Below, piece after piece: positions 1 to 9,927 of a stretch of 64,000 bases of DNA. The notes under the pieces were generated by a model that was not told the DNA's origin, did not search any database, and saw only the letters and a list, made by a program, of their open reading frames with translations. The DNA lies in contig CM042691.1 in NCBI GenBank assembly GCA_023614405.1, forward strand, positions 172,270,927-172,334,926. The letters run 5' to 3'. The number at the start of each line of letters is the position of its first letter. Within the stretch, counting starts at the first letter, position 1. The position numbers and the translations under genes were made by a program. Origin of the DNA: Avena insularis (taxonomy: Eukaryota > Streptophyta > Magnoliopsida > Poales > Poaceae).

Positions 1-750
1 CATAAGTGTTGAAGGCGTTCCACCTGACAGCACGGTTCTTCTAATCCCAGCGTATAGATGCAAGCATATACAACTTCGATGACACAATGGTTCAAGTCTA
101 TTAGGGGCAAGAAATTAAGGTGTTCCATCAAGTTCGTGAGAGCTTTACTAACTAGTTTTCACATAAAAAATAGTTTGTGATTCGAAATATAGATGAAGCT
201 TGAGAATTTGCTTGGAAAAGCAATAATGCTAATAGTTAGATATGGTAGACACAAATGGCACAAGTTTTGGTTCAAAGGGATTGGAAACATGAGAAGTATA
301 TATTCTCAAAACAGGTTGTTGGCTAGCAAGGATGGGTAGCAAGCAAAAGTGTTGAAGGAAACAAACAAACCTACAAGTGATAAAGCCAAACATGCAATAT
401 TCCTTGAAGACACAAAAGATCTTAATTGAAGAATACTAAGTTGATGAGCCAACAAGAAAGAAAATAAATGATACAAAATACCTGTAAGCTTTTGTGTTTC
501 CTTTCAAACCTCAAAAAGTGTTTCTACTGACTAGAGCTCGGTTTGCCAAAACCAATTTAGATTTGATGCCAATACTGATCAACAAAATCAATCATATAAT
601 AGAGATTGCAGACTAAAATAAGAAGTGTAAAAAGTAAAAGATGAAACTTCTCATTAATATTCCATAAAGGCACTCACACCAAGGGATACATAGATAATGA
701 ACTAAATGAGAGATACTTCCACATGCAAACCAAACTATAAGATAACCTCT
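1..750. other. Non-coding 3' region of element A
   Basis: No ORF or recognisable domain. The stretch is AT-rich and lies downstream (in A's sense) of the post-pol ORF, so it is probably 3' untranslated DNA of element A or the approach to its 3' LTR. A G-run at about 817-835 on the minus strand (AAGCTTGGGGGGAGTG) resembles the polypurine stretch that follows the coding part in Athila-type elements. No LTR terminus can be placed. Confidence 0.4.
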
Positions 751-1435
751 CTACCAAAGATATGAATCCACTAAAAAGTTAAAATATAAAAGATAATGAT
801 GGTGATACCGCGGCACTCCCCCCAAGCTTGGAACAAGCCAAGGGGATGCCAAACCTAATGACGAATTAATCCTTCGGTGGTGATGTTCTCTTGTCATCAT
901 CAAACTTCCAAGGCAAAGGTTCCCCATCCAAAAAGGATGTCTTGGTTTCTGAAATCTTGAAACTAGCAATAGAGATTATGCGATTAAATCTAGCCTCATA
1001 CTTATAGTTTTGATTTTGTATGTCGTAGAGTTGTGCTTGTAATTGGTTGGTGGTCTAACGGAGCGAGAAGATTTCTTCTCGGAGATCAGCAACCTCCTCC
1101 TCGTTCTTGGCGATGAGTTCTGAACTTATCTTGTGAATAACATCCACTTCGCGTTCTGCCATCTTCTTGTACCTGAAAACTTCCTCCTTCAATGCTTCCA
1201 TCCAGTCTTCTAGACTACCTTCTCCTTTAGGGACTTGAACTTCTTTCATCTGCACCTTACCATCTTTGAGAATCCACTCCTTGGGATGGATCCTCAACTC
1301 ATACATGTACGGGTTGATGACACCCGCAGAGGAATCCTCCATGGGTGATCCAGAGGAAGACATTGTGGATCCAAAAGTGAGCATTTGCCTGACAAAAACA
1401 GATCGAAACAAAAACACATCAAGAACTCGATACAA
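751..1435 (-). pseudogene. Post-pol ORF of element A, coiled-coil-like
   Basis: A conceptual protein begins at a Met near 1345 (MSSSGSPMEDSSAG) and runs to about 1055, with a further piece at 751-969 in another frame. A shift or stop near 1050 splits them. It has a Ser-rich start, a short segment NPYMYELRIHPKEWILKDGK, then a charged helix (EDWMEALKEEVFRYKKMAEREVDVIHK) that looks coiled-coil. It lies after the integrase on the same strand, where Athila-type elements carry an extra ORF. No membrane segment or signal peptide is visible, so I see no direct support for an envelope role. Function unknown. Confidence 0.5.
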
Positions 1436-1700
1436 GAACCTCGAGAAACCCGATGGGTTATATATTATGAACTTTCAATTCATAAGGAAGGTGCTGGTAT
1501 GAAAATGAGGTGGAGACAGATCTCGGGGGCTCACACCCCTTCCAGGTGCGGCCAGCTTGGGCTCACGCCTGGGGTGGGTTTGGCCAACCCGGCCTCAGTT
1601 TCCCCCTCTATTCCATATCGTAACTTTCCTTATGTAATAAAAACATCAAAAATATAAAAATATTGGGTTTTCACGAACCTTCTATTTTCACCACTTTTAC

Positions 1701-2905
1701 CTATTCAAAGACGAACTCTGCAGATTCTGGTGTTTGGTTTCTACTAAATTCTTCCGGAGTCACCATTTGAATAATTTCAATGTCTTCATTATAAGAATCT
1801 CTAGAAATATAATGTTTGAGACTTTGGCCATTCACCACCCGTGTAGTGTTGTCCTTCAAATAAGATTTTTTGATAGCACCTAAACGATATACTTCCTCAA
1901 TAACAAAAGGTCCTTCCCATTTTGAGAGTAGTTTCCCTGCAAAAAATCTGAGACGAGACTTATACAAAAGAACTTTCTCACCAACATGGAACTCCCTTTT
2001 GAGAATCCTCCTATCATGTCATTTTTTTACTTTTTCCTTAAAGAGTCTAGCATTTTCATAATCTTCAGTTCTCCACTCATCTAAAGTACTCATGTCAAGC
2101 AATCTTTTCTCACCAGCAAGTTTAAAATATCTATTCAACTCTTTCACTGCCCAATAAGCTTTGTGTTCTAATTCTACATGCAAGTGAAAAGATTTCCCAT
2201 AGACCATTTTGTAAGGAGACATCCCCATAGGATTTTTATAAGCAGTTCTATAAGCCCATAAAGCGTCATTCAACTTTTAGCCCATTTTTTCCTAGATCTA
2301 TTAACAGCCTTTTGCAAGATAGATTTAATTTCTCTATTGGAGAGTTCTACTTGCCCACTAGTTTGGGTGTGATAAGCTAAAGCAATTCTATGGTTTACAT
2401 CATACTTAGGGAGAGTTTTTCTAAAACCCCCATGAATAAAATGAGAGCCTCCATCAGTCATGAGATATCTAGGCACACCAAACCTAGGAAAAATAACATC
2501 CTTAAGCATTTTTAAAGAGGTCTTACCATCAGCGTTGCTTGTAGGTATGGCTACTACCCACTTTGTAACATAGTCAACAGCGACAAGAATATGAGAATAC
2601 CCATTTGAAGGAGGGAAAGGACTCATCAAGTCAAATCCCCAACAATCAAAAGGTTCAATAACAAGAGAATAATTCATAGGCATTTCATTGCATCTAAAAA
2701 TGTTACCAACTCGTTGACATTCATCACATGATAAGACAAACTTCCTTGCATCTTTGAAAAGGGTAGGCCAATAAGATCCAGATTGTAAAACCTTTTGTGC
2801 AGTCCTATCCCTAGCATGATGTCCTCCATAAGCACTGCCATGACATTTTCTCAATATATCTTGTTGTTCAAATTCTGGAACACACCTTCGCATAATACCA
2901 TCCAA
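1701..2905 (-). pseudogene. Integrase of element A (broken pol)
   Basis: Integrase of Gypsy pol, which joins element cDNA to host DNA. It reads in three pieces. 2905-2270 carries the zinc-binding region (HARDRTAQKVL, then CDECQRVG) and the catalytic core (FDLMSPFPPSNGYSHILVAVDY, then MTDGGSHF, with the Glu in QVELSNREI). 2273-2019 continues the core (MNDALWAYRTAYKNPMGMSP). 1967-1701 is the C-terminal beta-rich part (RLRFFAGKLLSKWEGPFVIEEV). Frameshifts or stops separate the pieces near 2272 and 1990. Upstream on the same strand is RNase H; downstream is the post-pol ORF. Confidence 0.85.
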
Positions 2906-2971
2906 TCCTTTATATAAGTGCGGGTCATCCCAAAAGTAGTGCCTTAGATCATAAAATAATTTCCTTCTTTG

Positions 2972-3792
2972 CTAGGCTATAAAGGTTAGAGGCAAATACT
3001 TGGAAACAATAAAGTTAGCATAATCAGCATACCAAGGACTCTCATGCGGACTTACCCTTATTGCAGCCAATTGCTCATTTGGAAAACTATCATTAACAGG
3101 CAAGGGGTTAAAAGAAATATTTTCCAAACGAGATAAATTTTCAGCAATAGGATTTTCAGCACCTTTCCTATCTACAATATGCAGATCAAACTCTTGTAAA
3201 GGCAACACCCATCTAATAAGCCTAGGCTTAACGTCCTTCTTCGTCATAAGGTACTTAATAGTAGCATGATCCGTATGAATAGTGACCTTTTCATCAATAA
3301 TTTAGGGTCTCAACTTATCACAGGCAAAGATTACAGCTAAGAACTCTTTTTCAGTAGTAGCATAATTCTTTTGAGCAGCATCTAGAGTCTTTCTAGCATA
3401 ATGAATAACATTCAACTTCTTATCAACACGTTGCCCAAGGACAGCACCCACAACAAAATCGCTAGCATCACACATAATTTCAAAAGGTAAACTCCAATCA
3501 GGTGGTTGAACAATAGGAGCAGTAGTCAATACATTCTTCAAAGATTCAAAGCTTCCTTACAATCATCATCAAAAATAAAAGGTACATCTTTATGAACAAG
3601 ATTAGTAAGGGACTTTGGAATTTTGGAGAAATCTTTAATAAACCTCCTATGGAAACCAGCATGACCAAGGATACTATGAATACCTTTTATATCTCTAGGG
3701 CAAGGCATCTTCTCAATTGCTTCAAGTTTGGATCTGTCAAAATCAATACCTCTTTCAGAAATTTTGTGTCCAAGAACTATCCCTTCATTAAC
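2972..3792 (-). pseudogene. RT thumb and RNase H of element A
   Basis: The reading resumes at 3792 with VNEGIVLGHKISERGI, the segment that in Gypsy RT follows the catalytic palm. It continues with LGHAGFHRRFIKDFSKI and an RNase H domain (FEIMCDASDFVVGAVLG, TTEKEFLAVIFACDKLRP), and ends with the connection region at 3247-2972 ([20 protein letters not shown]). A frame change near 3540 and a stop near 3300 break it. The palm residues that should lie between the end of the right-hand fragment (14240, NAPAT) and this start are missing, about 60-65 codons including the catalytic Asp pair. Confidence 0.85.
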
Positions 3793-6700
3793 TGTAAGGT
3801 TCCCAACCTTTAATAAGGTACAGATCCCTATGTTTACAATGCTAGTCCCTGGATCATTAGCTAGCATCCACAGTTAAGATGTAATATCAAGAAACAAAGG
3901 TCATAATACAACTTTATAACCAGGAATAAAATAATTTATTACATCTTACACAGCTCATTTGGTTATCTCATTACAATGCAGCAGAAATATAACAATAGCA
4001 TGGGGTCCTTCATCTTCAAAGTGCCACAGGCAGACATGTTGGTTGTAGAATTGTAATCCTAATCAATAAACCTTACTAACATCAAACAAACCTGCAACAT
4101 AACAAGTTACAGTGACAAGGGTCAATACATTTGAATTGTATTGGCAAGTGATACTATGGTAGTATAGTGGAGTCTATCATCTTTATGCATTTGGCTAAGT
4201 GGAGCTTAGGATTGCTTTTCTCAAAATAGATTTTCCTTATCATTTGAAAACACTAAGTTTTTGCTTGACAAAAATCTTTCCCAAGGCATCTCCCAATAGA
4301 AATTGGTGATCCTTTAACCCTTGTTCAACCCCAAGATTTTAACTTAGAAATTGGGATGAGGAGATTCTTGATAGCTTCCATGTCTTGATGCTCAAATTGT
4401 CCTTTACAAGGGACATGGCTAAGTACTTAGATTTTTCGCTCTGCAGAGGTGGTGCACTTTCCCCACAAGACTTGGTTTCCCAAGACAAGATCTTTCAGAA
4501 GCCTTCCCTTAGAACATAATGGACGCGTTCCAACCTATCAATCCCCTACCACCAACTGTCCATTTGGCTAAGTTATTGCAACCTATATGATCCAGGCAGA
4601 GCCCATAATGCCAAGTGGCTGCACTTGAAGCTTCTCAACATTTGACATCTCAAATCTCTTTGTTCCTGGGTGGCCATCCATAAGTGAGATACACAAGGTA
4701 AACCATAGAAATGGGCCTTGTGAACCACTCAACACAAACCATTCCTTCCATTCCACCTAGGTGCTTCATTCACTTAGTTGTTTTATTAAACAAAACACAA
4801 GTCCACAGACTTAGAAATATTTCATAGCATGAATATATATTCCACCCTTGTTTTCTACTAGCTAAGCTAAGCATGATAGTAGTAGGAATATTAACTTAGG
4901 AAATTCTACTAAGGTTTCATCTACTAGGATTTCCCATGGCATAGTTTACACTTTGCAAAATTCCATGCAAGTCCTACTTTAGAAATATCTCTAATGCATA
5001 GTGAAAATAATGGGACAAAGTATGAAGCATCACTCGACTTTTTGGTAGATAATATAAGTTCACTCCTTGTCTTTGCAATGATCACACTCTTCAAATCACT
5101 ACAATTCAATCAAGCAAGGCACAATTTCAATCTACCATTCAAGCAATTCATCACATAAAATGATAGAAACAAAACAATGCATACAAGCATGCTAAAGATT
5201 GTTTTATTTGGAGAAGTGGTTTCTAATAGGTTATAAACATTTTAAAACACCTAATGATCATTTTATAAAGTGGCAAAATCATTTGCAAATGATTTCACTT
5301 CATAAACCATTTTTAAACCAAGTCATTATTTTATGTGGTTGAAAATGTCTTTAGTAAAGAAATAATTTTTATAGGGTTCACCAAATACATTTTCAAATCA
5401 TAAAACTTGGTGTTTGGGTCAGAGAGTTTAAATCAAGACATTTCTCAAAGGTTTTCCTCCAAAATCATTTTTAAACCATAATCAACATTTTTAATTGGCT
5501 AGAAATGCTTTTATTCAAAGATTTGTGCTTTTGCTTCACCAAATACATTTTTTAAACCACAAATTGATTTCTATGGTCAGTAGGTTCAAAACAAACCATT
5601 TACCAAAGGTTTAATCTCAAAAATCATTTTAGAACAAATTTTATATTCTAAATATGCCTACACAAGTTTCTGCAAAAACAATCAATTTAACAGAAGCATT
5701 TTACTAAACAAAATGCATGGTCAGAAAGTACTTGTCTTGCTGATTCCATTGATATAAAATTTGCAAAATTTGGACGTGTGGTTTGAAAGTTATGAATTTT
5801 TCAAATTGGAACATCTAATAGTCAAGTTTCTGGTTTTTAAAACAAACATAGGCCACGCGTCGTGCTGTGATTGGTCGGTACCGCTTCGCTTTGATCGATC
5901 GCTGACAGCCGTTGGATCTAAGTGACATCACACAGTTCAGAGGCACTACTTACCCCTTCGGGTTAGTTCTTTCCTAGCCACTAGATCGAGATCGGACGGC
6001 GTGCAACACGTTTGCCAAATATGGGCGGCGCTGGCGGCGGCAGGTGGCGGCGGAGCGGTCAGACGGTGGCGGTGCTGGCGATGCAGGAAGCGAGAGAGAG
6101 TGGGGAGAATCTCACCAGGTTCGTGTGGTTGTGGTGAAGCTCAAGGAGGTCCTTGTTGGCGAAGGGGCGCTCGGGGTCGATGGGAATCGCTCGCCGGAGT
6201 TGCTCCTGGCGACGGGTTCGTTTGGCTGTTGTCCAAGACAAGGCTACAAGGCGCGCCAATGCATAACAAAGGGTGCGTTAGACGCGTAAGAGTGTAGGGA
6301 GTGTGGGAGCATCAAAGAGAGGGGGCGGCACGGTTAGAGACTACCTGGAGGCTTCTTCGGAGGTAAAGCAGACCGCGGCGCTGCTGGTCGTCGTCGTTGC
6401 CGATGATGGGGGGCACGCGCGAGCGAGCTGAGGTCACTGGGAGGTGCGCCAGGGTACGTGGAGCACGCGTGTGTGGTCGAGGGGGCGAGGGGCGATGGGG
6501 ACTGGCCGTAATTGCTGCCGGAGAGCGTCAGAGGCAGAGGGGTTCGGGAGAGAAATTTGTGCAGCCTGGTGGCGAGGAGGGCGTGGCGACGGAGGGGAAA
6601 GAGAGAGAGCGTCGAGGCGCTTAAGATAGCATGGTCGAGGGGTGGTTTTACTGCAGCGTTAACACGGATTAAATCGATCTTTAATCGCCTGCAACGGCCG

Positions 6701-8178
6701 GCGAGGTGGGGGCGGGGTCAGCGGGGTGAGGAAGATGATGATGTGGCGGTGGGGTCGCTTGGCAGCGAGAGAGAGAGTAGGAGGAGGTGGGGTCCAATCG
6801 TCAGTGTCTATGCGGGTGTGTTTCCGAGTAAAGAGAAGACGGTTCGAGGGGGCGAGGGAGTGGGCTGCTGGGCCTTAGTGGGCTGCCAGATGGGTTGGGT
6901 CTGTTTTCCATTTTTTTTATACTGATGGTTTTTCTTTTTCCCATTTGATTTTCTGTTTTGATTTTGTTTAAACAATTTAAACATTCATTTGAATTCAAAC
7001 CTTTGCCAAATTTTGTGAAGACTCAAATAATGATTAATAGCACATTACAAAGTCAAATTCAGAATAATATATTTATCCTTTTTAGGGTCTTTAATTATTT
7101 AAAGATAGGTTCTAGTTTTAATTAAATAAGATTTAATAATATTTTTAAATCTCCATTTGAATTCAAATCATCACCAAACTTTGGGTGAAGTTTAATTCTG
7201 TTTGTCAACATATTTCAAAGTCTAAAAATAAAATAATTCTTTTATTCTTTTAAGATCTATTAATAATTAAATAAATAGACCATAGTCTTTAATTCAAATA
7301 GGTTTTAATTTATTTTAAAACTCTTTTCAAAAACTAAATAATACCAAAATCTTTTCAGTAGGTTTCATTTGAAAAGCAAAACACTTGGAAGTCTTATTTA
7401 AAATAAATTAACAAGTTTTAGTGTTTATTTAAAATGGAAAAACTTTTACATTAATAAAAATGGATATTAATAAATCCTCATTATTTTATTTAAATAAACC
7501 TTTACTCGTTTTATCAAATTGAAATATTTTATTTCAAAAGCTTGGCGAAGATTTAATTTGGCTCTATAAAATAATCTTTATTTATAATTCTACCTTTGCT
7601 TTATAAAAAACCATATCTTTTTATTTAAAGATCCAAAAATAGTGACTCCTATTTGTAAAACTTATTTAATGTTTATTTATCCTTTTAAATATCTTTAGGA
7701 TTATTTGCTCACCATTTGGTATCGATTTATAGATAGATGCTTTATTATCTTTGGAAATTCAATTTCCTTATCTTGTTAAATTCATAAGATTTTATCTATG
7801 GGTCCAAATTAAGTGAAACCAATTCATATGGTTTTCTATTTGTCATTCTTGATCATTTTGAAATGTTAGTTGACAAATTTTTATATGGATCAAATCCATA
7901 GGCTTGGAGATAACTTGGAAATATTTTTCTTCCATTAGGGTTTTAGGGTTTTGGTTTATTTCTCAAGTGTTTAAATTTCTAGATGCATTTAAAGAGAAAT
8001 GCATTCCACTTGATTTGAATTTTAGTTGGATTCAAACATTAACCAAAGTTTGTTCAAGATGGGATTTTAAGTTTCCATTTAGAAACAAAAGTTTCTTTTC
8101 ACCCTAAATTTCAGCAATTATTTATTTTGTTTATTTATTTTTCACATTACAAGATTTGGAGAATATTGGGATGTGACA
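3793..8178 (-). repeat. N1 3' LTR (4.4 kb)
   Basis: Direct repeat of 9928-14225, about 3% different in the stretch compared by eye. TG...CA termini. Composition is strongly partitioned: AT-rich flanks around a GC-rich island at about 5860-6910 full of CGG/GGC runs. The 3' boundary of the island on the minus strand is preceded by a possible TATA (TATAAAAAAAATGG near 6908-6922). ORFs inside the island (for example 6001-6297 and 6397-6624) have repetitive Arg/Gly composition and are not credible genes. The AT-rich 6950-8160 part holds no gene. Confidence 0.9.
4399..4466 (-). promoter_or_regulatory. Palindrome module, N1 3' LTR
   Basis: On the sense (minus) strand: a GTGG...CCAC mini-hairpin enclosing AAAGTG, then palindrome 1 CTCTGCAGAG (4439-4448), 8 nt, palindrome 2 CTAAGTACTTAG (4419-4430), then GTCC...GGAC (4399-4414). 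It lies about 0.65 kb before the sense 3' end of the LTR. The same architecture with different arm sequences recurs in elements B, C and D. Confidence 0.6.
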
Positions 8179-8180
8179 GG

Positions 8181-8215
8181 CTACCACCCTTAAAATAAAT
8201 CTCGTCCCGAGATTT
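8181..8215 (-). promoter_or_regulatory. N1 polypurine tract and adjoining hairpin
   Basis: On the minus strand, AAGGGTGGTAG directly precedes the LTR start TGTCACATCCC, as expected for the plus-strand primer of reverse transcription. Just upstream is a perfect 8-bp inverted repeat with a 3-nt loop, AAATCTCG-TCC-CGAGATTT on the + strand (8197-8215). The same hairpin sits beside the PPT of element C and, degenerated, element B. Confidence 0.75.
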
Positions 8216-8287
8216 GGGAAAAATAGGGGTTACAAGTTGGTTCAAAGCAACTAGGGTACTACCACCCTTAAAATTTTTCCAACTAGA

Positions 8288-9233
8288 TTACATCTTGGCT
8301 TGGTTGGGATTTTGATGAAGCTTCTCTGGACACTTGTCTGCATAATGGCCTAGCTCTTTTCATTTGAAACACATCACCTGGCTGTTATCCTTCTTCTTCT
8401 TTGGTATCAATTCCTCTTGTTTATTTCCTTGGTTCTTCTTCTTTTCTGGGCAATCACTAGCATAGTGTCCCATTTCTTTGCAATTGTAACATTGCAACTG
8501 GCTTATGTCCTTCTTCTTCTTCTTGGGTGTCTCCAAAGCTAGGAGTTCTTCTAGTTCATGCTCTTCATACTTCACCACAAAGGTGGGAAATCTTTCTCTC
8601 TTCTTGGGACATTTACTAGGGATATGACCTTCTCCACAAGAGTAGCAACACTTTGTGAGTACTTTGGATTTGGCCTTATGGTGCATAGTTTTGACTTTGC
8701 CTTCATCCTTCTTGGTAGAAGTTGTTCCTTCATGAGGGTTTACAAATTGTTGTTGCACTCCACCTTGTTTCCTTTGTTTAACTATGGAATAGATGGAGCA
8801 TTGGATAGGGACATGATTATTTCCTTCACATAGGAAACAAGTAGCATTGGATTGTGGGGCATTGATTAGTTGGATGTTTATCTTCACAATTGGGGCATTG
8901 ATCTTCATGCTCCTTGGAAGTGTGATCCTTGTCTCCACAAACATTGCAAGCTTGAGTTCCTTCTAGAATATCATCCTTGACATCCTTGTTGTCACAAACT
9001 CCTTGGGAAAGGTTGTCTCCCATGTTGATCATTTGATTTGTCACCTTATGCAACAATTGGGTTTGGGTTTCCAAAAACCTTTGCATGGTTGGATCTACCT
9101 CACTGGTGTTGGCTAAATATTGAGTTGTCACTTGGTTCAACTGGGTTTGGGTTACTATGAGTTCTCTCGTGTTGGTCTCTTGGTTGTTATTGTTGTTTCC
9201 ATTCTTGATGGTGGAGTTTCTTAGAGTAGTCAT
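8288..9233 (-). pseudogene. Multi-zinc-knuckle (CCHC) gag-like protein of N1
   Basis: The only protein of N1. I chose the Met at 9233 (MTTLRNSTIK) because element B has a Met at the matching place (47200). The first third is polar and Asn/Gln-rich. Six cysteine knuckles follow: CNVCGDKDHTSKEHEDQC (spacing irregular), CPNCEDKHPTNQC, then after a frameshift near 8840-8900 CFLCEGNNHVPIQC, CYSCGEGHIPSKC and CYNCKEMGHYASDC. The sixth is broken because a TGA at 8360-8362 replaces its second Cys (MCFK-stop-KELGHYADKC). Lys-rich linkers and KYEEHELEELLAL lie between. Retroviral gag knuckles bind RNA; no capsid domain is visible. Probably a gag derivative that binds element RNA. Confidence 0.75.
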
Positions 9234-9426
9234 CTGTTTCGGTTGGATTGGGATTAGAATAAGCAAAAGATTTCTAAGGAATCAATTCTAATCACTCACA
9301 TCACAATTCACTCAAGCAATGTGCAAGCAATCACAAACAAACATTCCACTCAAACAACAAGTTTCAAGCATATTTTTAGGCAACCAAAAATATTTTTGTT
9401 ACACCACTTAAGTTGGTGGGTTTGAC

Positions 9427-9618
9427 TTAAATTAAACATGGTGGTCCATCTATATGGTTCACTCGAGATCTTTCCATCCTTCTTGGTTGATTCTTCTTGA
9501 ACAAGATCATGGTTTCATTGGGAAAATTCTTGGTCACAAAAACTTCAAAGGTGATGATGATTCCTTTTAAGTTGTGTTTCCTTAGTCTTCCAGTCTTGAG
9601 CAATATTTCTTGTGTCAC
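9427..9618 (-). other. Small leader ORF of N1 (63 codons)
   Basis: A short ORF on the sense strand between the PBS and the zinc-knuckle gene. It is Lys/Asn-rich with no recognised domain. It may be only a remnant of a longer upstream reading frame that included the phased array at 9621-9730. Treated as uncertain. Confidence 0.25.
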
Positions 9619-9620
9619 TT

Positions 9621-9730
9621 GTAGTCCTAAGTGATATCCAAGTTGAAGTCCTTGTTGGGACTAAGGTTGAAATCACTTGAATATGTTGAAGTCATTAGAG
9701 TTGATGAAGTCCTTTGCTCATGGTGAAGTC
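9621..9730 (-). repeat. Phased GAAGTC array in N1 leader
   Basis: The + strand hexamer GAAGTC or a one-base variant occurs at 9621, 9645, 9669, 9688, 9706 and 9725, spacing 24, 24, 19, 18, 19. Sense-strand GACTTC would encode Asp-Phe. Element B has the same array with exact spacing 24, 24, 24, 18, 18, so N1 appears to have lost phase through single-base indels. Confidence 0.6.
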
Positions 9731-9913
9731 TTTGGCCATGGAGTAGGTTTTATCCATCAAGTTTGAAATAGAAGAGATGTAGAATCAAAACCAAAATGGT
9801 TGAGGAAAGAGTTTACAAGATTGTTTGTAAATAAGTTTTGGAACAAATACAACTCCTATTTTTCTAAGGGGTTTTGTCCAATCCTAGGGTTACAATCCTA
9901 CAGGCAACACAAT

Positions 9914-9925
9914 GCTCTGATACCA
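9914..9925 (-). promoter_or_regulatory. N1 primer binding site (tRNA-iMet)
   Basis: The minus strand reads TGGTATCAGAGC, the standard plant LTR-element complement of initiator-Met tRNA 3' end. It lies two bases inside the LTR (9928). It fixes the orientation and shows that 9928-14225 is the 5' LTR. Confidence 0.9.
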
Positions 9926-9927
9926 TC

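Larger units (their letters stand above)
1..3792 (-). mobile_element. Element A, 3' part (Athila-like Ty3/Gypsy)
   Basis: Minus-strand fragment holding, in sense order, the RT thumb, RNase H, integrase and a post-pol ORF. It is the downstream half of the element whose 5' half lies at 14240-17094; element N1 separates the two. The proteins match the Athila-type Gypsy elements common in Triticeae (Sabrina/WHAM-like), judged from remembered family motifs. The 3' LTR is not recognisable here and should lie left of the window. Every coding segment carries stops or frameshifts, so the copy is dead. Confidence 0.85.

Noticed and set aside
751..1435. Envelope protein of a plant errantivirus-like element
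   Set aside because: Position fits, but no signal peptide, transmembrane segment or Cys pattern is visible; called only a post-pol ORF.
3788..3792. TTAAC as TSD of N1
   Set aside because: No copy at the other side (14240 onward), because the right end was removed by deletion; a TSD cannot be assigned.
6001..6925. Several overlapping ORFs in the GC-rich island of N1's LTR (and 12120-12991), rich in Arg, Gly and Trp
   Set aside because: They occur on both strands and in several frames, have low-complexity composition, and stops and frames differ between the two LTR copies. They follow from the absence of AT-rich stop codons, not selection.
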